The position numbers and the translations under genes are program-made. A stretch of DNA of 56,871 nucleotides, from positions 327,136 to 384,006 of the forward strand of contig NW_005434624.1 of NCBI RefSeq assembly GCF_000315625.1, in the 5' to 3' direction. The notes beneath the pieces are model-generated. The model saw nothing but the letters and a program-made list of their open reading frames with translations. It did not search any database and was not told where the DNA came from. Below are positions 38,088 to 49,273 of the stretch, piece after piece; position 1 is the first letter of the stretch; each line of letters starts with the position of its first letter. Source of the DNA: Guillardia theta CCMP2712 (Eukaryota; Cryptophyceae; Pyrenomonadales; Geminigeraceae).

Positions 38088-40140
38088 CTATTTGATTTCA
38101 AATTCTACATGCATACCTACTTCTACACAGGATATTCCAAGCTTGTTGCACAGCCTGTAGTTTGCGTGAGAATGGCATAGGAGATCAAGCTTGCTCACTT
38201 CTTCCTCCTCGTTGAGATGTTCGACAAAAATGTCTGGTATCAACCCGCTGGAACAAGGGGTGAGATCAAGCATTGTCGTGATCCCTTAACTTCACCTCCC
38301 CGCAATGCCACAGTGCTTAGGCGAGTCGAACTTGGCGATAGTCAGCTGTTGCTCGACGTTAGACAACAGGCGCTGAGATGATGCTTGTTAGCATCGACGG
38401 GATGGTACCTGCACGCCACTCCGATCGGAGAGCCTCACGATCGCCTGCAAGCCTCAGTAAGCAAAGAGACAGACACTCTCACGAGGAGGTCAGGGATTGC
38501 CTGAATGGTTCCCTTGCCGAATGTTGTCGTGCCCACCAGGATAGCTCGACCTGTCAAGTCTACTCACTCTCTGCATGCTGAACAGGGCACTCGAGCTCGA
38601 CCGGAGTCTCTTAGAGCCGCAGCAACCAGCTCGCTGCTGGAGGCTGTGCCCTCGTCGACAAGGATCTTGATGCACATCAGACATGAAGGAGCAGAGGGGT
38701 AGGACTTGCCATGATGGGCACGTTGGAGGGGATCAGTAAGCTCTCACTGCAGGATCACTTCACTAACCAGCATCAGGAGCATAGAGATACATACCTGCAG
38801 GAAGAAATCGTCTGCTGGTGGCCGTGGGTCCCGTAAAAATGCACAATGACCTGTTGAAGAAATGAAAGGAAGTAAAAGGTGGGGCGAGGAAAGGATATGA
38901 GAGGATGTCGACAAGGAAAGCAGCAGAGGAAAGAAGCAGAGAGAGCAAGCTGGATGACTGAGGTGGAGCATCTGACCTCCCCGTTGGGCAGGACGGATTC
39001 ACATAGGCTGATCTGCGAGCAGTCACTTCTTGCTACAAGTTGCTTCTGTCTTCACCCCCGATCTCAACAAGCCGCCCATGTTGCCCCTAGGGAGGGCGCG
39101 ATAAGGATGGGAAGAGCGGGAGGTGAGTGCTTCTGACCTGAGATCCAGCATGTAAAGATCGATACCTCCTTCTCGGTGCAGCCGGGTGACGGCTTCTTCC
39201 AGCTTCAAGGAGGTGAGAAAGAGTCTGTCATCACAATCCTCTTGCCTCCGCCATAGTCTTCGTGTTGAAATCGAAGACGCGAAGGTACCCGACGTCCTTG
39301 TTTCTAACGATCCCATCCTGTTTGATGCTGCAGGCCATCCGCATCCCCCAGGCAGCCTGAGATGAAGCTGAGCTGCAAGCTTCACTCACCTCCCTACCGC
39401 AACCTCCTCCGACGGCATCTTACTCCTCGTCAACTCGATCACGGAGGAAGGAGGCTGATGCCTCTGCAGCGCGATGCTCAGCAAGCTGCTCCCTAGCGAG
39501 CAATCCGGAGAGCAGGAAGAGGATGGAGGGGAAGGGATGACTTTCAGGGAAAGTTTGGATCCTATCGATCACAATCAGACAGCAGTTTGTGCCTTCTTGC
39601 AACGCCTCCTACCCGGAGCTCCTCTGAGCTCCTCTTCCATCTCCTCCCTTGTCCCCTCACACGACAGGCTGCCATGTGTCACTGACGACCAAACGACGGA
39701 AACGTGGCCGCTAACCTGCTCTCCTCCGTTACGATTACATCTCCTCTCTTCAGCCCTGCTGCGTCCGCTGGGCCGTTGGGACGAACTCGCCGGATCCTGC
39801 CCGCAACAACTTCATTCCCTCCTCCTGTTATCCTTCATCCTCCTTCTTATCAACATCATCATCCCCTCCTACTCCCTCTCCCTCTTCAGATCTCTTACCA
39901 GAGCGAAGGAGAGAAGCGAATACTGGGCAAGCAATCGTCAAGATAGCAACATGGACAAGTGCGCCTGAGGTACCGCGAGCAAGGCAGGCCATCGTCATCT
40001 GAGATGAATAGACTAGCCACGAATCCTGTGACAGTCCCTTACAAAGTTTCCTTTGGAAAGGATGTAACTCTGAGGTACCTCTCTGCAGCGACAGTCCAAC
40101 GTCCCCTTCCTCCTCGTCCTCCCCGTTGGGGTCAATCACT
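38088..40140 (-). CDS. C-terminal processing protease (CtpA-type, S41), 5' end uncertain
   Basis: Leftward multi-exon gene. The order matches CtpA: GEDEEEGDVGLSLQRG (near 40090), the end of a PDZ domain (RMQRHQPPSSVIELTRSK, near 39440), VGYLRVFDFNTKTMAEAR (near 39270), AVTRLHREGGIDLYMLDLR (near 39170), SVLPNGE / VIVHFYGTHGHQQTISS (near 38990-38800), the catalytic Ser region KILVDEGTASSSELVAAALR (near 38630), the catalytic Lys region AILVGTTTFGKGTIQAI (near 38520), VRLSDRSGVQV, TIAKFDSPKHCGIAG and GLIPDIFVEHLNEEEE at the end. CtpA cleaves C-terminal tails; in chloroplasts it matures the D1 protein of photosystem II. Upstream leftward sequence (about 40940) has a signal peptide-like MLLVFLLLFSLHSTSS that may be its leader. 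Exons before 40140 are not settled. Confidence 0.75.
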
Positions 40141-41540
40141 TGGATCAGCTCGGTAAGCTGGCTTGGGCGGTAGAACCTTGTGTATCTTAGGCAACATCAC
40201 CTTACGGCACAAGAAGCAGAAGGCTAAGTGAGAACAACTTGTCTGGAAGGCTCGAGACCATCGTGTCGATCAGCCCGTAACATTCATCCTGCCCGACGAC
40301 AGGAAAAGTTCACAAGGCGACTAGGCAGCAGCAGCACTACCCGGGTTTCTATCTTGCGGCCCCGGATGAGTCGAGGGATCTGCACGAACCATCTCTTAGG
40401 TAAGGATGGGGAGAACGTGCAAGACCACGACCTCATCCCATGTGACCACCTGGTTCTTGCTAGCCCCAAACAGCTTGTTCTGTCCACGTCGTCATGCCCC
40501 CTTCCCCCTTGCCAGACGCATAACATACAAGTTCCGGGGAATCCAGTCTCTGCATACAGAGATCACTTCCCTTCACATTCCTGCTATCACTTGCCTGGTT
40601 CAATGCGTTCTGGTCGATGAACTCTTTCCTCCTGCCGCTCTTGTAAGTGAGAAACCTGACTCAAATGTCTTTCGCCTACACAAGGTCCCAGGCCTCCAAC
40701 GCCAGTGAATGATACGCTGTGAGCTGTACCCCGCCCTCCCCCTCGTCCCCCCCTCCCATCCCTTCCTCTAACTTCTTGGAAGGCTCCCACTTGCCGTTCC
40801 ATAGAGGTCTGTCAGAGAACGCGAAAGCAATGTCCCCCACGCGTCGCTCCTCTACGTTGCGTACACCAGGACCGTCCGCCCTCAGCAGCTCGCATGAGCG
40901 ACTGCTCGTAGAGTGCAGACTGAACAAGAGGAGGAACACCAACAACATGTGAACGCGCAGAGCCGACATCGCCCTCAGGAACCCCCACATGACGATGCGG
41001 GCATGGCCGACAAGCACTTGGACGAGAGCAATGAGACCTAACATGGCACCACCTGCGCGCGGGATCAACAGGAGGCGGTAGAGACAGGTAGACTGGACCC
41101 GAACGACGAAGATGCTGCGGCTCAGCCTCCGCTGCGCTGCCCCTCGCATCCCTGAGGGGGATCGAAGATCCAATGGGGCAACCGACCTGATCGAGAGCCC
41201 CTGACCTCTCTCCAATCCTGCTTCTCCTCGTGCGGATGGCCAAGAAGCGTGGCCTACTTGCCTGGCGGCGAGACGAAGAGCTGAAACCCTGAAGACAGCA
41301 TACTCGCTGCATTGTCAGCGCTTCGTGACCCGGATAGGCAGGAGGGCCCCGCAAGCTCGTGGGTGGATCTAGAAAAGCATCGCCCGGGAAGCTGGAGAAG
41401 AGCAGGAGGATGAGTTTCAGCACTGGCATCCTCGCTGTCCCTAGGAACGTAAGAAGTTACCATCGATCTGAAGATACAATTCTTGGCTGCCCACACAAAC
41501 TGATGAGCTTGCAAGTCACAGGATTGTGCGAACATGCTGC
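40141..41540 (-). other. Probable 5' exons of the CtpA gene or a separate small secreted gene
   Basis: Leftward fragments look coding but cannot be joined with confidence: LRVHMLLVFLLLFSLHST (signal-like), RRVGDIAFAFSDRPLWNGKW with EPSKKLEEG (near 40820), and NKLFGASKNQVVTWDEVVVL (near 40460). If they belong to the protease downstream they would form a secretory or plastid leader plus an N-terminal region. If not, they form an unknown secreted protein. Confidence 0.3.
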
Positions 41541-43035
41541 TACACCAATCTTGCCTCCTTGTGCAGCCTTGCTTACCTTTCTCTCTTCCTCCTCTCCCTC
41601 TTTCCTCTGGATCTGCTTCCCCTCACTCGCTGTCTACGATTCCTTCCTCCTCCCATATGATCAGCCCGGACTACTGAGAGCCTGATTGCCCTCGTACAGA
41701 TTTTTAACTTAACTTTGAGTAAACATCATTACTGAGCGGCTCAGTGACTTTGCCACTCGGAGTGTATTGAAGGCCGGCCACTGGGGGCGGCAGGCCTGAC
41801 TCTGTGAGTCGGAGGGCCGTCCGTCACGGCGTGGCAATCAGGCCCTGACCTCAGTGAGAGTCTGAGGGAGGCTTGACAGGGGGGCTGACTACTGCGCAGG
41901 GGCCAGCCGCTCCGCGAATCGGACTTGAACTTGCCTTAAAGGGCGTGTAGAATTAAAACATTTTACAAGGTACCAGGAAACGATAAGCTAAACATCCAAA
42001 ATTACTTTTAATCACAGTTTTGAACATGGTTTGAATTTCAACAGTACAGAATTTCAACCTGCGCGAATCACACGCCGTGTACCCCCATTTTCCCATGCAC
42101 CACCCCCTTGAAAATATGGGACGAGAACCAACGCGGTTTGACCCCAGAATGCCACGGAACGGCCTGCGGGCCGCCCGGGCCGCAGTCCGACAGTCCGATC
42201 CGATCACTGTCAGGGTCAAGCCTCTTCGATTCGGTGACTCTCCTGATTGTCTTCCGAAGTTCGTACGGGCCGGAGTCACGGTACTAATCTTTAACTCAGT
42301 TAACCGTCACGGTGGAAGTTTGAGTAGTAAAGGGTCGGGCGTCCCGAGTCCGGGTGACCCGGCGTACGGCGCAGATCCACGAGGCGAACCGGGAGGCCGC
42401 GAGTCACAGTCACTCGAGTCGGGCCCATGTCTCAGTTCTTCAGTAATGAAGCTACCGGGGCGGTTCTCTGATCACAAAAGAGGGGTGGGGTAGAGCGAGA
42501 CTCACTCTTGGCCGTGCTGATGAATATGAGAAATGGTTGAATTTGGGGGTGGGGTACTCAAGGAGGGGGTGGGGGTAAACTTGTGAAGTCGGAGAGTCGC
42601 GATGGAAGAGACGAGAAGGGAGGGAGGGAGGGAGGGAGGGAGGGAGGGAGGGAGGGAGTATCTACGAAACAGAATGAGAAGATGGACGGATGTTTAGAAG
42701 TAGAGATGAACGTGATGCAGGAGGGAAACGTGGTATGGGATAGAATCAGGAAGAGGATTCGAGGGAGGACAAGTTAATCCCTTGCTGTCAAACACGAGGA
42801 AGGAAGGGCAGCAGATGAAACATGTACGCATCCACATAGAATGGAACTAAGAATATACATGGGAAGAGAAATCTTTGAACGATGATCAGTGACATCGGAG
42901 TTAGGTTTGGTTGCGAGGGTGTACATTTCGGCAACTTGTTGCTGACATGGTGGCGCAGGTAATGGTGAGCTGTGGAGGGTCTTCTGAGCGTCAGCTCCCA
43001 AGTGGGATATCTGCGTTGAATCTCGACTGAGGTGG
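41541..43035. other. GC-rich intergenic DNA with GAGTC/GACTC words and (GGGA)n
   Basis: No gene supported. From 41720 to 41930 and 42130 to 42450 the sequence is dense in AGTC/GACT words, similar in flavour to 14710-14880. A (GGGA)n array lies at 42618-42657. The rightward SPRY gene starts just after. Confidence 0.45.
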
Positions 43036-46021
43036 TTGGCAAAGGCGGGCTGTAGCATGGCGTTTATTCCCGGCTTCTCGGCTTCAGAGGCAGGGATGAG
43101 AGTGGCCTTGGACGGCATGGATGAGGATGGCCGCTTGACTGAGATGTACCGCACGTCTGATGAGGGATGGGAGGCAGCGAAGAGCGAGTTCGTCATGACG
43201 AGCACCAACGAGTGGGGGTCCCCGACCTGCCACCACTACTTCGCCATCCAGTTCGTCGAGTGTGACTCAGTCTGCTGGCGCATCGGGGTTGCCCACGAGT
43301 CCTTCCCCTCCTACGACTTGTGGACCTGGTTCAAGACCTTCGAGGTCGGCGAGCCTCCTCCTTGGGCGCTGCTCTTGGCCGGCGGCAAGTCGAGCATCAT
43401 GGCGTATCCCCCGAGCATAGTGAAGTCAGGAGGCACTGAGTTCAACCTAAAGCGGCGGAAGCCTGTCTCCGTACCCAAGCTAGACTCGAGCCTCTACTTC
43501 GACCGGGCTGGACGGCTGCGCTTGCAGGCCGGGGACATCATCGGGGTTGGCTGTGACATGGGAAGCCACAACAGGGACGTGGTCGTCAGCTTCTACATCA
43601 ACGGGGTCTTGATCCACGACCCGCTACACTTGTACGCCAGCCCTGAAGAGAGGTGGGTGGCGTTTGTGTGTCTTGGCAACAGCAAGTGCCGAGTGAAGAT
43701 GATCAAGAACTCTGAGGCGACGTGGGACCGGCCAGAGCAGTTCGCCATCAAGAAGGCCGACTTGAGTATGGGCAAGGGGAAGCCGACCTTTGATGGGGCC
43801 GGGTGGCTGTCAATCCAGAAGATGTTCGGGGGATGGGAGAGGTCATGGTTCGTGCTGGGATCAGACGACTTCTTCTACGCTCCTAACCCGAAGCTGCAGA
43901 TCACGTTGCACAAAGGAAAGGGTCTAGATGTGATGGACCTCAACGGTTTCTCGGACCCTTACGTGCAGATCAGGATCGGGGCGGAGAAGTTCTCGTCCTT
44001 CAGCTCCACTGCGGGCACGAAGAACAAGAAGGGGGAGGTGATGTGGAACATGCAGACGTCCACGATCAAGTACAAGACGCTGGAGCCTGAGTGGCAGGAG
44101 ACGTTTGTGTTGGACATCGTGGACCTGGATGGGTGGGTGACCTTCTCTTGCTTTGACAAGGATCAGTTCTCTGCCGACGACCTGATCGGAGAGTTCTCCT
44201 TGCCGTTGAGGGAGATCGAGGCCGCTTCCCACAAGGCGTCCACTATCCCAAAGTTCCTCCACCAGTGGTACTCGATGAGCAGGAGCAACTCCAAAGTCTC
44301 GTCGGGGAGCCTGCAGTTGTCGCTCATGCTGATCACCGAGGCCGAGACGGAGCCGCAGGAGTCGCAGAAGAAGAAGAACAAGAAGAATGACAAGGTCAAG
44401 AGATTCAAGCTCGACTCCATCACCAACATCAGGAGGGGCAAACTGGATACCGACTTTTCGTTCGACTACAAACAGACGCTGGTGAACTCTACTTACAACC
44501 TGCGATGCGACAAGCCTGCGATGCGAGAAGGTAACAAGAGAGGGGGAGGGGGAGGGGGAAAAAGATAGGCGGAGAGAAAAGCGACTGACGCCCAACGTCA
44601 TCCTCCTCTCCATCAGCTGACGCTACCTCCTTGCTCCTCTGCTACACCCCGTTGACTGCGACTGACCTGTCCTTATGTAGAATGGGTAAAAGAGCTCAGC
44701 TTCGCTACCAAAGTGCGAGGTGATCGCATCCTCTCCTGCCCTCTCGCCTTGTCTCATAAGTTCCTCAGAGATGGGAGCCAAGGCAAGGACGCGACTGTGC
44801 GAGACGTTGAAGAGACCTGTGCGCTAAACATCTTCTGACTTGATCTCCTCCTCATCCTCCTCTCCCCATCCCCTTCTCCCTCCCCCTCTCCCCTCTGCTT
44901 GTCTTCCTTTCTTCGATCCCCTTCCTCCTCCTCATATTGACAGTGCATGATCTTATTCATCCTAGAAACCCGAGAGAGGATCGGATGGCAAGCCCATCCT
45001 CGTCATGGATCCCTCCAACGACATGAAGTCTGGATTCTCTCGTGTCGCGGTATCCTCACTCTAATCCCCCTCTCCTCTTCCTCCGCTCACACGTTTTCCT
45101 CCCAGCGGAGGTGGAAAGCACACCCCCTGTCCCAATTTTTCCTCAACAACCAGGCGATCAAGTTTGAGTATCAGGTGTGACAGCTTCTCGCTGCCTCCTC
45201 CTCCCCGTTTGTCTCCTCCCATTTCTCTTCCCCCCTCCTCCATCTCATCGACAACGATCATGATGAATCCACGTCAGTGCACGGACAACGACGTGGATGA
45301 AATTGCCGAGGCTCTTGCTAACAATCAATGGTGCACAGTCCTCCGCCTCGACAACCTCAGCAAGGTGACTCCACTCTCCTGCTCCTCCAGTCTCTTCCCC
45401 CCTCCCAGCCTTGCCCTCGTTTTCACTGTGGCCGTGGGCGAAGCCTAACAGCGGTCGCAGCCTGGGTATATCACTGACGACGGAGCCACCCGACTCGCTG
45501 AGAGTCTTCGGGTGAACACCGTCCTAAAGGTCTTCACTCCTTCCTCCCCTACCCGCAATCTCCTCCGCTCTCTTCCTCTCCTCTCTCGTTCTCTCTTCCC
45601 CGGCCTCACTCCATCTCCTTGGCTCTACCCTGCTTGTCTCCTCACATTCGTTCCACCAGGAGCTGCATCTCGGAGGCAACCTCATCAAGGATGCGGGCGC
45701 TACGGAGCTCGCAGAGGTTGTGGACGAGGGAGGACTTGACGAGATTGACGAGACAGCAGGCGCTCCGCACCAACACGACGCTTGTCAAACTTACGCTGGA
45801 CGGGAACGAGATAACGTCACGAGGATGCGTCAGCTTCGTCGCCGTCCTTGAAGGATCCTCGCATCATCCTCCCAACCTGACGCTCGAGGAGCTCAGCCTC
45901 AAGGTGACGGTGCTGCTGCGCCCTTCATGCTGACTGACTTGGATCGATGTAGTTGAATAAGGTACCACACCTCGAGTCCGGGAGGGTCGCCAACTGCTGG
46001 ATCGCAGGGGACGCCTTGTGA
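43036..46021 (+). CDS. SPRY, split-PH with inserted C2, and leucine-rich repeat protein
   Basis: Exon 1 is long (43036 or 43057 to about 44531). Residues about 50-240 form a SPRY/B30.2-like domain (CWRIGVAHESFPSYDLWTWF, GDIIGVGCDMGSHNRDVVVS, FYINGVLI). AGWLSIQKMFGGWERSWFVL starts a PH domain, which is interrupted by a full C2 domain: LQITLHKGKGLDVMDLNGFS, DPYVQIRIG, LEPEWQETFVLDI, CFDKDQFSADDLIGEFSLPL. PH then seems to resume: VKRFKLDSITNIRRGKLD, YNLRCDKPAMRE, and after an intron EWVKELSFATKVR with the terminal-helix Trp. Later short exons encode ribonuclease-inhibitor-type LRRs (VLRLDNLSK, GATRLAESLRVNTVLKELHL, TLVKLTLDGNEITSRGCVSF), ending WIAGDAL. No catalytic domain is visible; a membrane-binding scaffold is likely. 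Confidence 0.75.
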
Positions 46022-46105
46022 AGCAGCGAGCATTGAGCACAAATGTAACGAGATTGCACAAGCCTGAGAGGATCTTAGTGACATCTTGTGTCGATTGCAT
46101 TAAAG

Positions 46106-46647
46106 TTATTTGTGCGAGGCAGCGAAATATGTTGTCTTAACATACTCGTTTTCGAATAGCTTGACAACACCAGTAGCCTGCGATTGAGTCAACAGGAATG
46201 TTCTCGTCACAAGCAGAGAGCATACAAAAGTCGTTGCCAGGGAGATAGTGAGGACAGTGGCGAGAGCCAGGGGACCATAAGGGTCGTCAAAGCTGCCCTC
46301 GTCCTTTCGCCTTATGCGTCTCCTCCTCCAGAAGAAAGTGTTCACTGAACCCACGGCATGTCAGCGCAACGGGGCGAGTGACCTCTGGACTTACTTGCGT
46401 ACACACAGAAGCAGATTGCCGTGATGACAAGCACGTTGCTCATGATCTGAATGGCCCCGGCCTGGCTCGAGTTCGCCTTCCCGAAAGCCACGAGAGCAGA
46501 CGCTATTGACCCGAGGGTCACCGACATAGAAAGCCAGTTGAGGAATGTTCTCTCGTTGGCGAGGAACGTCTTGGGCTCGACGCGAGTGATTCTGTTTGGC
46601 GGCTCTATCGGCGCACAGCATGCGCAGACTTCCTCGAACGCAGCCAT
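46106..46647 (-). CDS. VTC1: Vtc1-like DUF202 membrane protein
   Basis: Two exons (46647-46395 and 46344-46106) give 163 residues. After a Cys-rich start ([15 protein letters not shown]) comes the DUF202 signature [20 protein letters not shown]. Three membrane helices follow: [32 protein letters not shown], and [20 protein letters not shown]. In yeast, Vtc1 is the small membrane subunit of the vacuolar polyphosphate polymerase; similar proteins sit in acidocalcisomes of protists. The DUF202 segment is nearly identical in pattern to that of the SPX-VTC gene 2.6 kb away (IEPKTYFANERTFLSW), so the pair would encode membrane-only and catalytic subunits. The C-terminal extension after the third helix has no recognised role. 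Confidence 0.88.
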
Positions 46648-49273
46648 CTGCGATCAGCACGTCAGAGGAGCTCGAAACTTAGCGAATCACGTGGGTATTA
46701 GTTCAGAATCTTACAAGGTCAGCATTTCCCTGCAGCCGACCCCTCCCATCATTGCCCAAGACAAGTACCGAGGGCACAGCTCGATCACAACCCCACCCTC
46801 AACCAATTCAGATTCCTCCAGCTGTCTCACGTTTCTCTAGGCCCACAGGTTCCAGGAAACCGAGCCTGTTGCGCTGCCGCTCTGATTTCTAGTGCTGGCT
46901 CTCGATCGAGTACGGGACATCGACCATCATCGAGTACAGGACTTCGACCATCATCAAGTACAGGACTTCGACCATCAGGGGAAGCCATTTGTCTCCTCCA
47001 CTAAATCTATCAACAGAGAGTGTCTCCTCCACTAAATCTGTCAACAGCCGTTTCCTGTATGACCTTCTCCACCGCCTCCTTGCCTCTTATGTTCTCAACC
47101 ATGTCTTACTGCCTCAAACACCTGATCTCTTCCAACATCCTCACTCTTTTTCAACTTTATCATCAGTGGCCCCTCGCAATGTCATCGCATGCTAGTTTCT
47201 TCCGTGCTGCCCCTCAATCTTGTCCTTTTCGATGTTCTGCCTCTGCCGATCAATCCCTTCCAGTTCGTTTATCCTGTTCTTCCTCTCTTACGATAAAACT
47301 TCTCCTCGCATCTCTTTCTTGCTTGCTTCTCCTTCGTCGGTCCCTCCCCTCGTTCCCTCCCCTCCCCTCCTCCCTTGTCGCTTCCTCTGCATCTCCCTAC
47401 CATCCGGCTTGCCCACCCCACCCCTCTTGAAATGCCACCCCGACCCTGTCACTCACCACAGAACTACCCGTCATTGCTAATCTACGTCCCGAATCAACCA
47501 CCCCTACCCTTTCCAAGTAGGCCCACCCCACATTGCTGCACAATCCCGGGCGACAATCATCCACCCCACCCCAGAGGACGGAAGATGTTAAATACGTATC
47601 TTAATTAAAATAACGCCGCCACTGCAGTCACACACGTTTGATCAGTCACGAGAACCGCCAGGCCCGAAGGAGAAGTTGATCGGTAGACTATCTCCGACGT
47701 GCCTAGCCGGTTGACCCAGCGTTTCCCGCTCGCTACCCCACAGCATTGAATGGCTCGAATTAAATTACACAATACTCAAATTTAAGTTACTCCCACTCCC
47801 GTCTCAGTCACTGTCCAGTAATTCGCAACGATTCGTAAAAAAACTAAAAGATTTGAGAGCCAGTCATCACCCCCACCCCCCCCAATTACCATCATTTTAC
47901 ATGTGCATACCGGGTCTCAAGAGACCCCAGATTCCTCGCCTCACCCTCATCATAACAAGTGCAAAAATGCACCTTATAAAAAGGAGGGTGGTCGGAGTTG
48001 GATCAACCATTATGACGGGTACTTTGATGTGGTCAAATCCAGTAGAAACCACCGGTGTTGAAAAAAAATTACCCCACCCCCCCTTTCTGTCCAAGTACGT
48101 CTCCTCGTCTAGAGACGTAAGAAGCACCCACCCGTATCTACCAACTACCCCTACTATTCATCCTCTATTCTTCTGTGGACAAACGGGGTTGTCCGGAATT
48201 TTTCCTGTCTACCCTGGACCAGAGTTTCCTTAGAGCCAGGACCCCCTCCCCCCCCCCCCCCCCCCCGTCCACTCACTTCTTTGCACCCTACCCCCATTTC
48301 TCCAATGCTACACCCCTGTCGCTCAAATGTTTACTGCACCCGACGGTCTCCCATTCGTGACCCTGGACGTCTACGCCTCCCCTCGTGGCTGTAGGACCCT
48401 GCCGCAATGGAGTACCCCACCCCCCTGGGAACTCCTACAGCCTTCCCTATCTTCCTATCTTTCTTGCTATCCGACGCAACCCTTTTGTGGCGTCCCACCC
48501 CGAATGATAGTCTCTATCGTACCCCTCATAGACCACTCCTACCACCCACCCAATGTTTTTCGATGTATTACTTTTTTTAGTCACTTCACTTTCCCGCCGC
48601 CATTCCTCGGTACCCACCCACTACCGCACGATTCCTACCCACCTTCAATTACTGAGAACCCACCCCATTGGATTGCACCAGGCAACAAGACCCTGCCATT
48701 CAACTAGCATCAGCCACCCCACCCCACCTTGTCAAATTCAACCCCACCCCCGCTGCTCCTAGTATCCTCGGGTACGCCCCTCTGCGCGGCACCACATGCA
48801 GACAGCAGGGGAGGAGGGGGGGGAGGGGGAGGGGAGAGGCAGGAGAATCGATCGATCGCTTTCTTCGCGTGAAATGACGTCGTCTTGCCGCATGCCTCTC
48901 AGATCTCTTGGCTAGCCTATGGCCCCGGCAGTGAAGCATGTTTGCGGACGGTTGTGAGTAGTGGACGTCAGTTCCACGTTTTCTAGCGCGAGAGCGACGA
49001 GGGAATCGAGGTGTTGTATAGAAATAATGGATTAGAATCGGTTGGATAAATGTTCCCCAGCTCGTATCAGAAAAAATACAAATGAGATCCCATAGCTTAG
49101 TGTCTGTTCATAGCGATGGAAGACAAACTACAAAATGGTTCAGGGGCTGGATCGAGAAAGAGTTCAACATTAGGAACCTATAAACTTCTTGGCTGTTTGC
49201 TATATTTGAAGAGAATCTGTCGCTCAATGAGTTTCTAGATCATGATGTGGTTGTATCAGGTTGATTGTCCGGC
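46648..49273. other. Intergenic region between the divergent VTC genes
   Basis: No gene supported. Contents: a 24-bp tandem repeat in about three copies (ATCGAGTACAGGACTTCGAC core, 46905-46978), a two-copy 31-bp-spaced repeat (GTCTCCTCCACTAAATCT, 46990-47046), a long strand-asymmetric stretch of CACCC/TACCC words (47380-48780), and a run of 19 C at 48248-48266. It should contain promoters for both VTC genes. Confidence 0.5.
46905..46978. repeat. 24-bp tandem repeat, three copies
   Basis: Copies of ATCGAGTACRGGACWTCGAC plus CATC follow each other with few mismatches. A second unrelated pair (GTCTCCTCCACTAAATCTRT) follows immediately. Confidence 0.8.
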
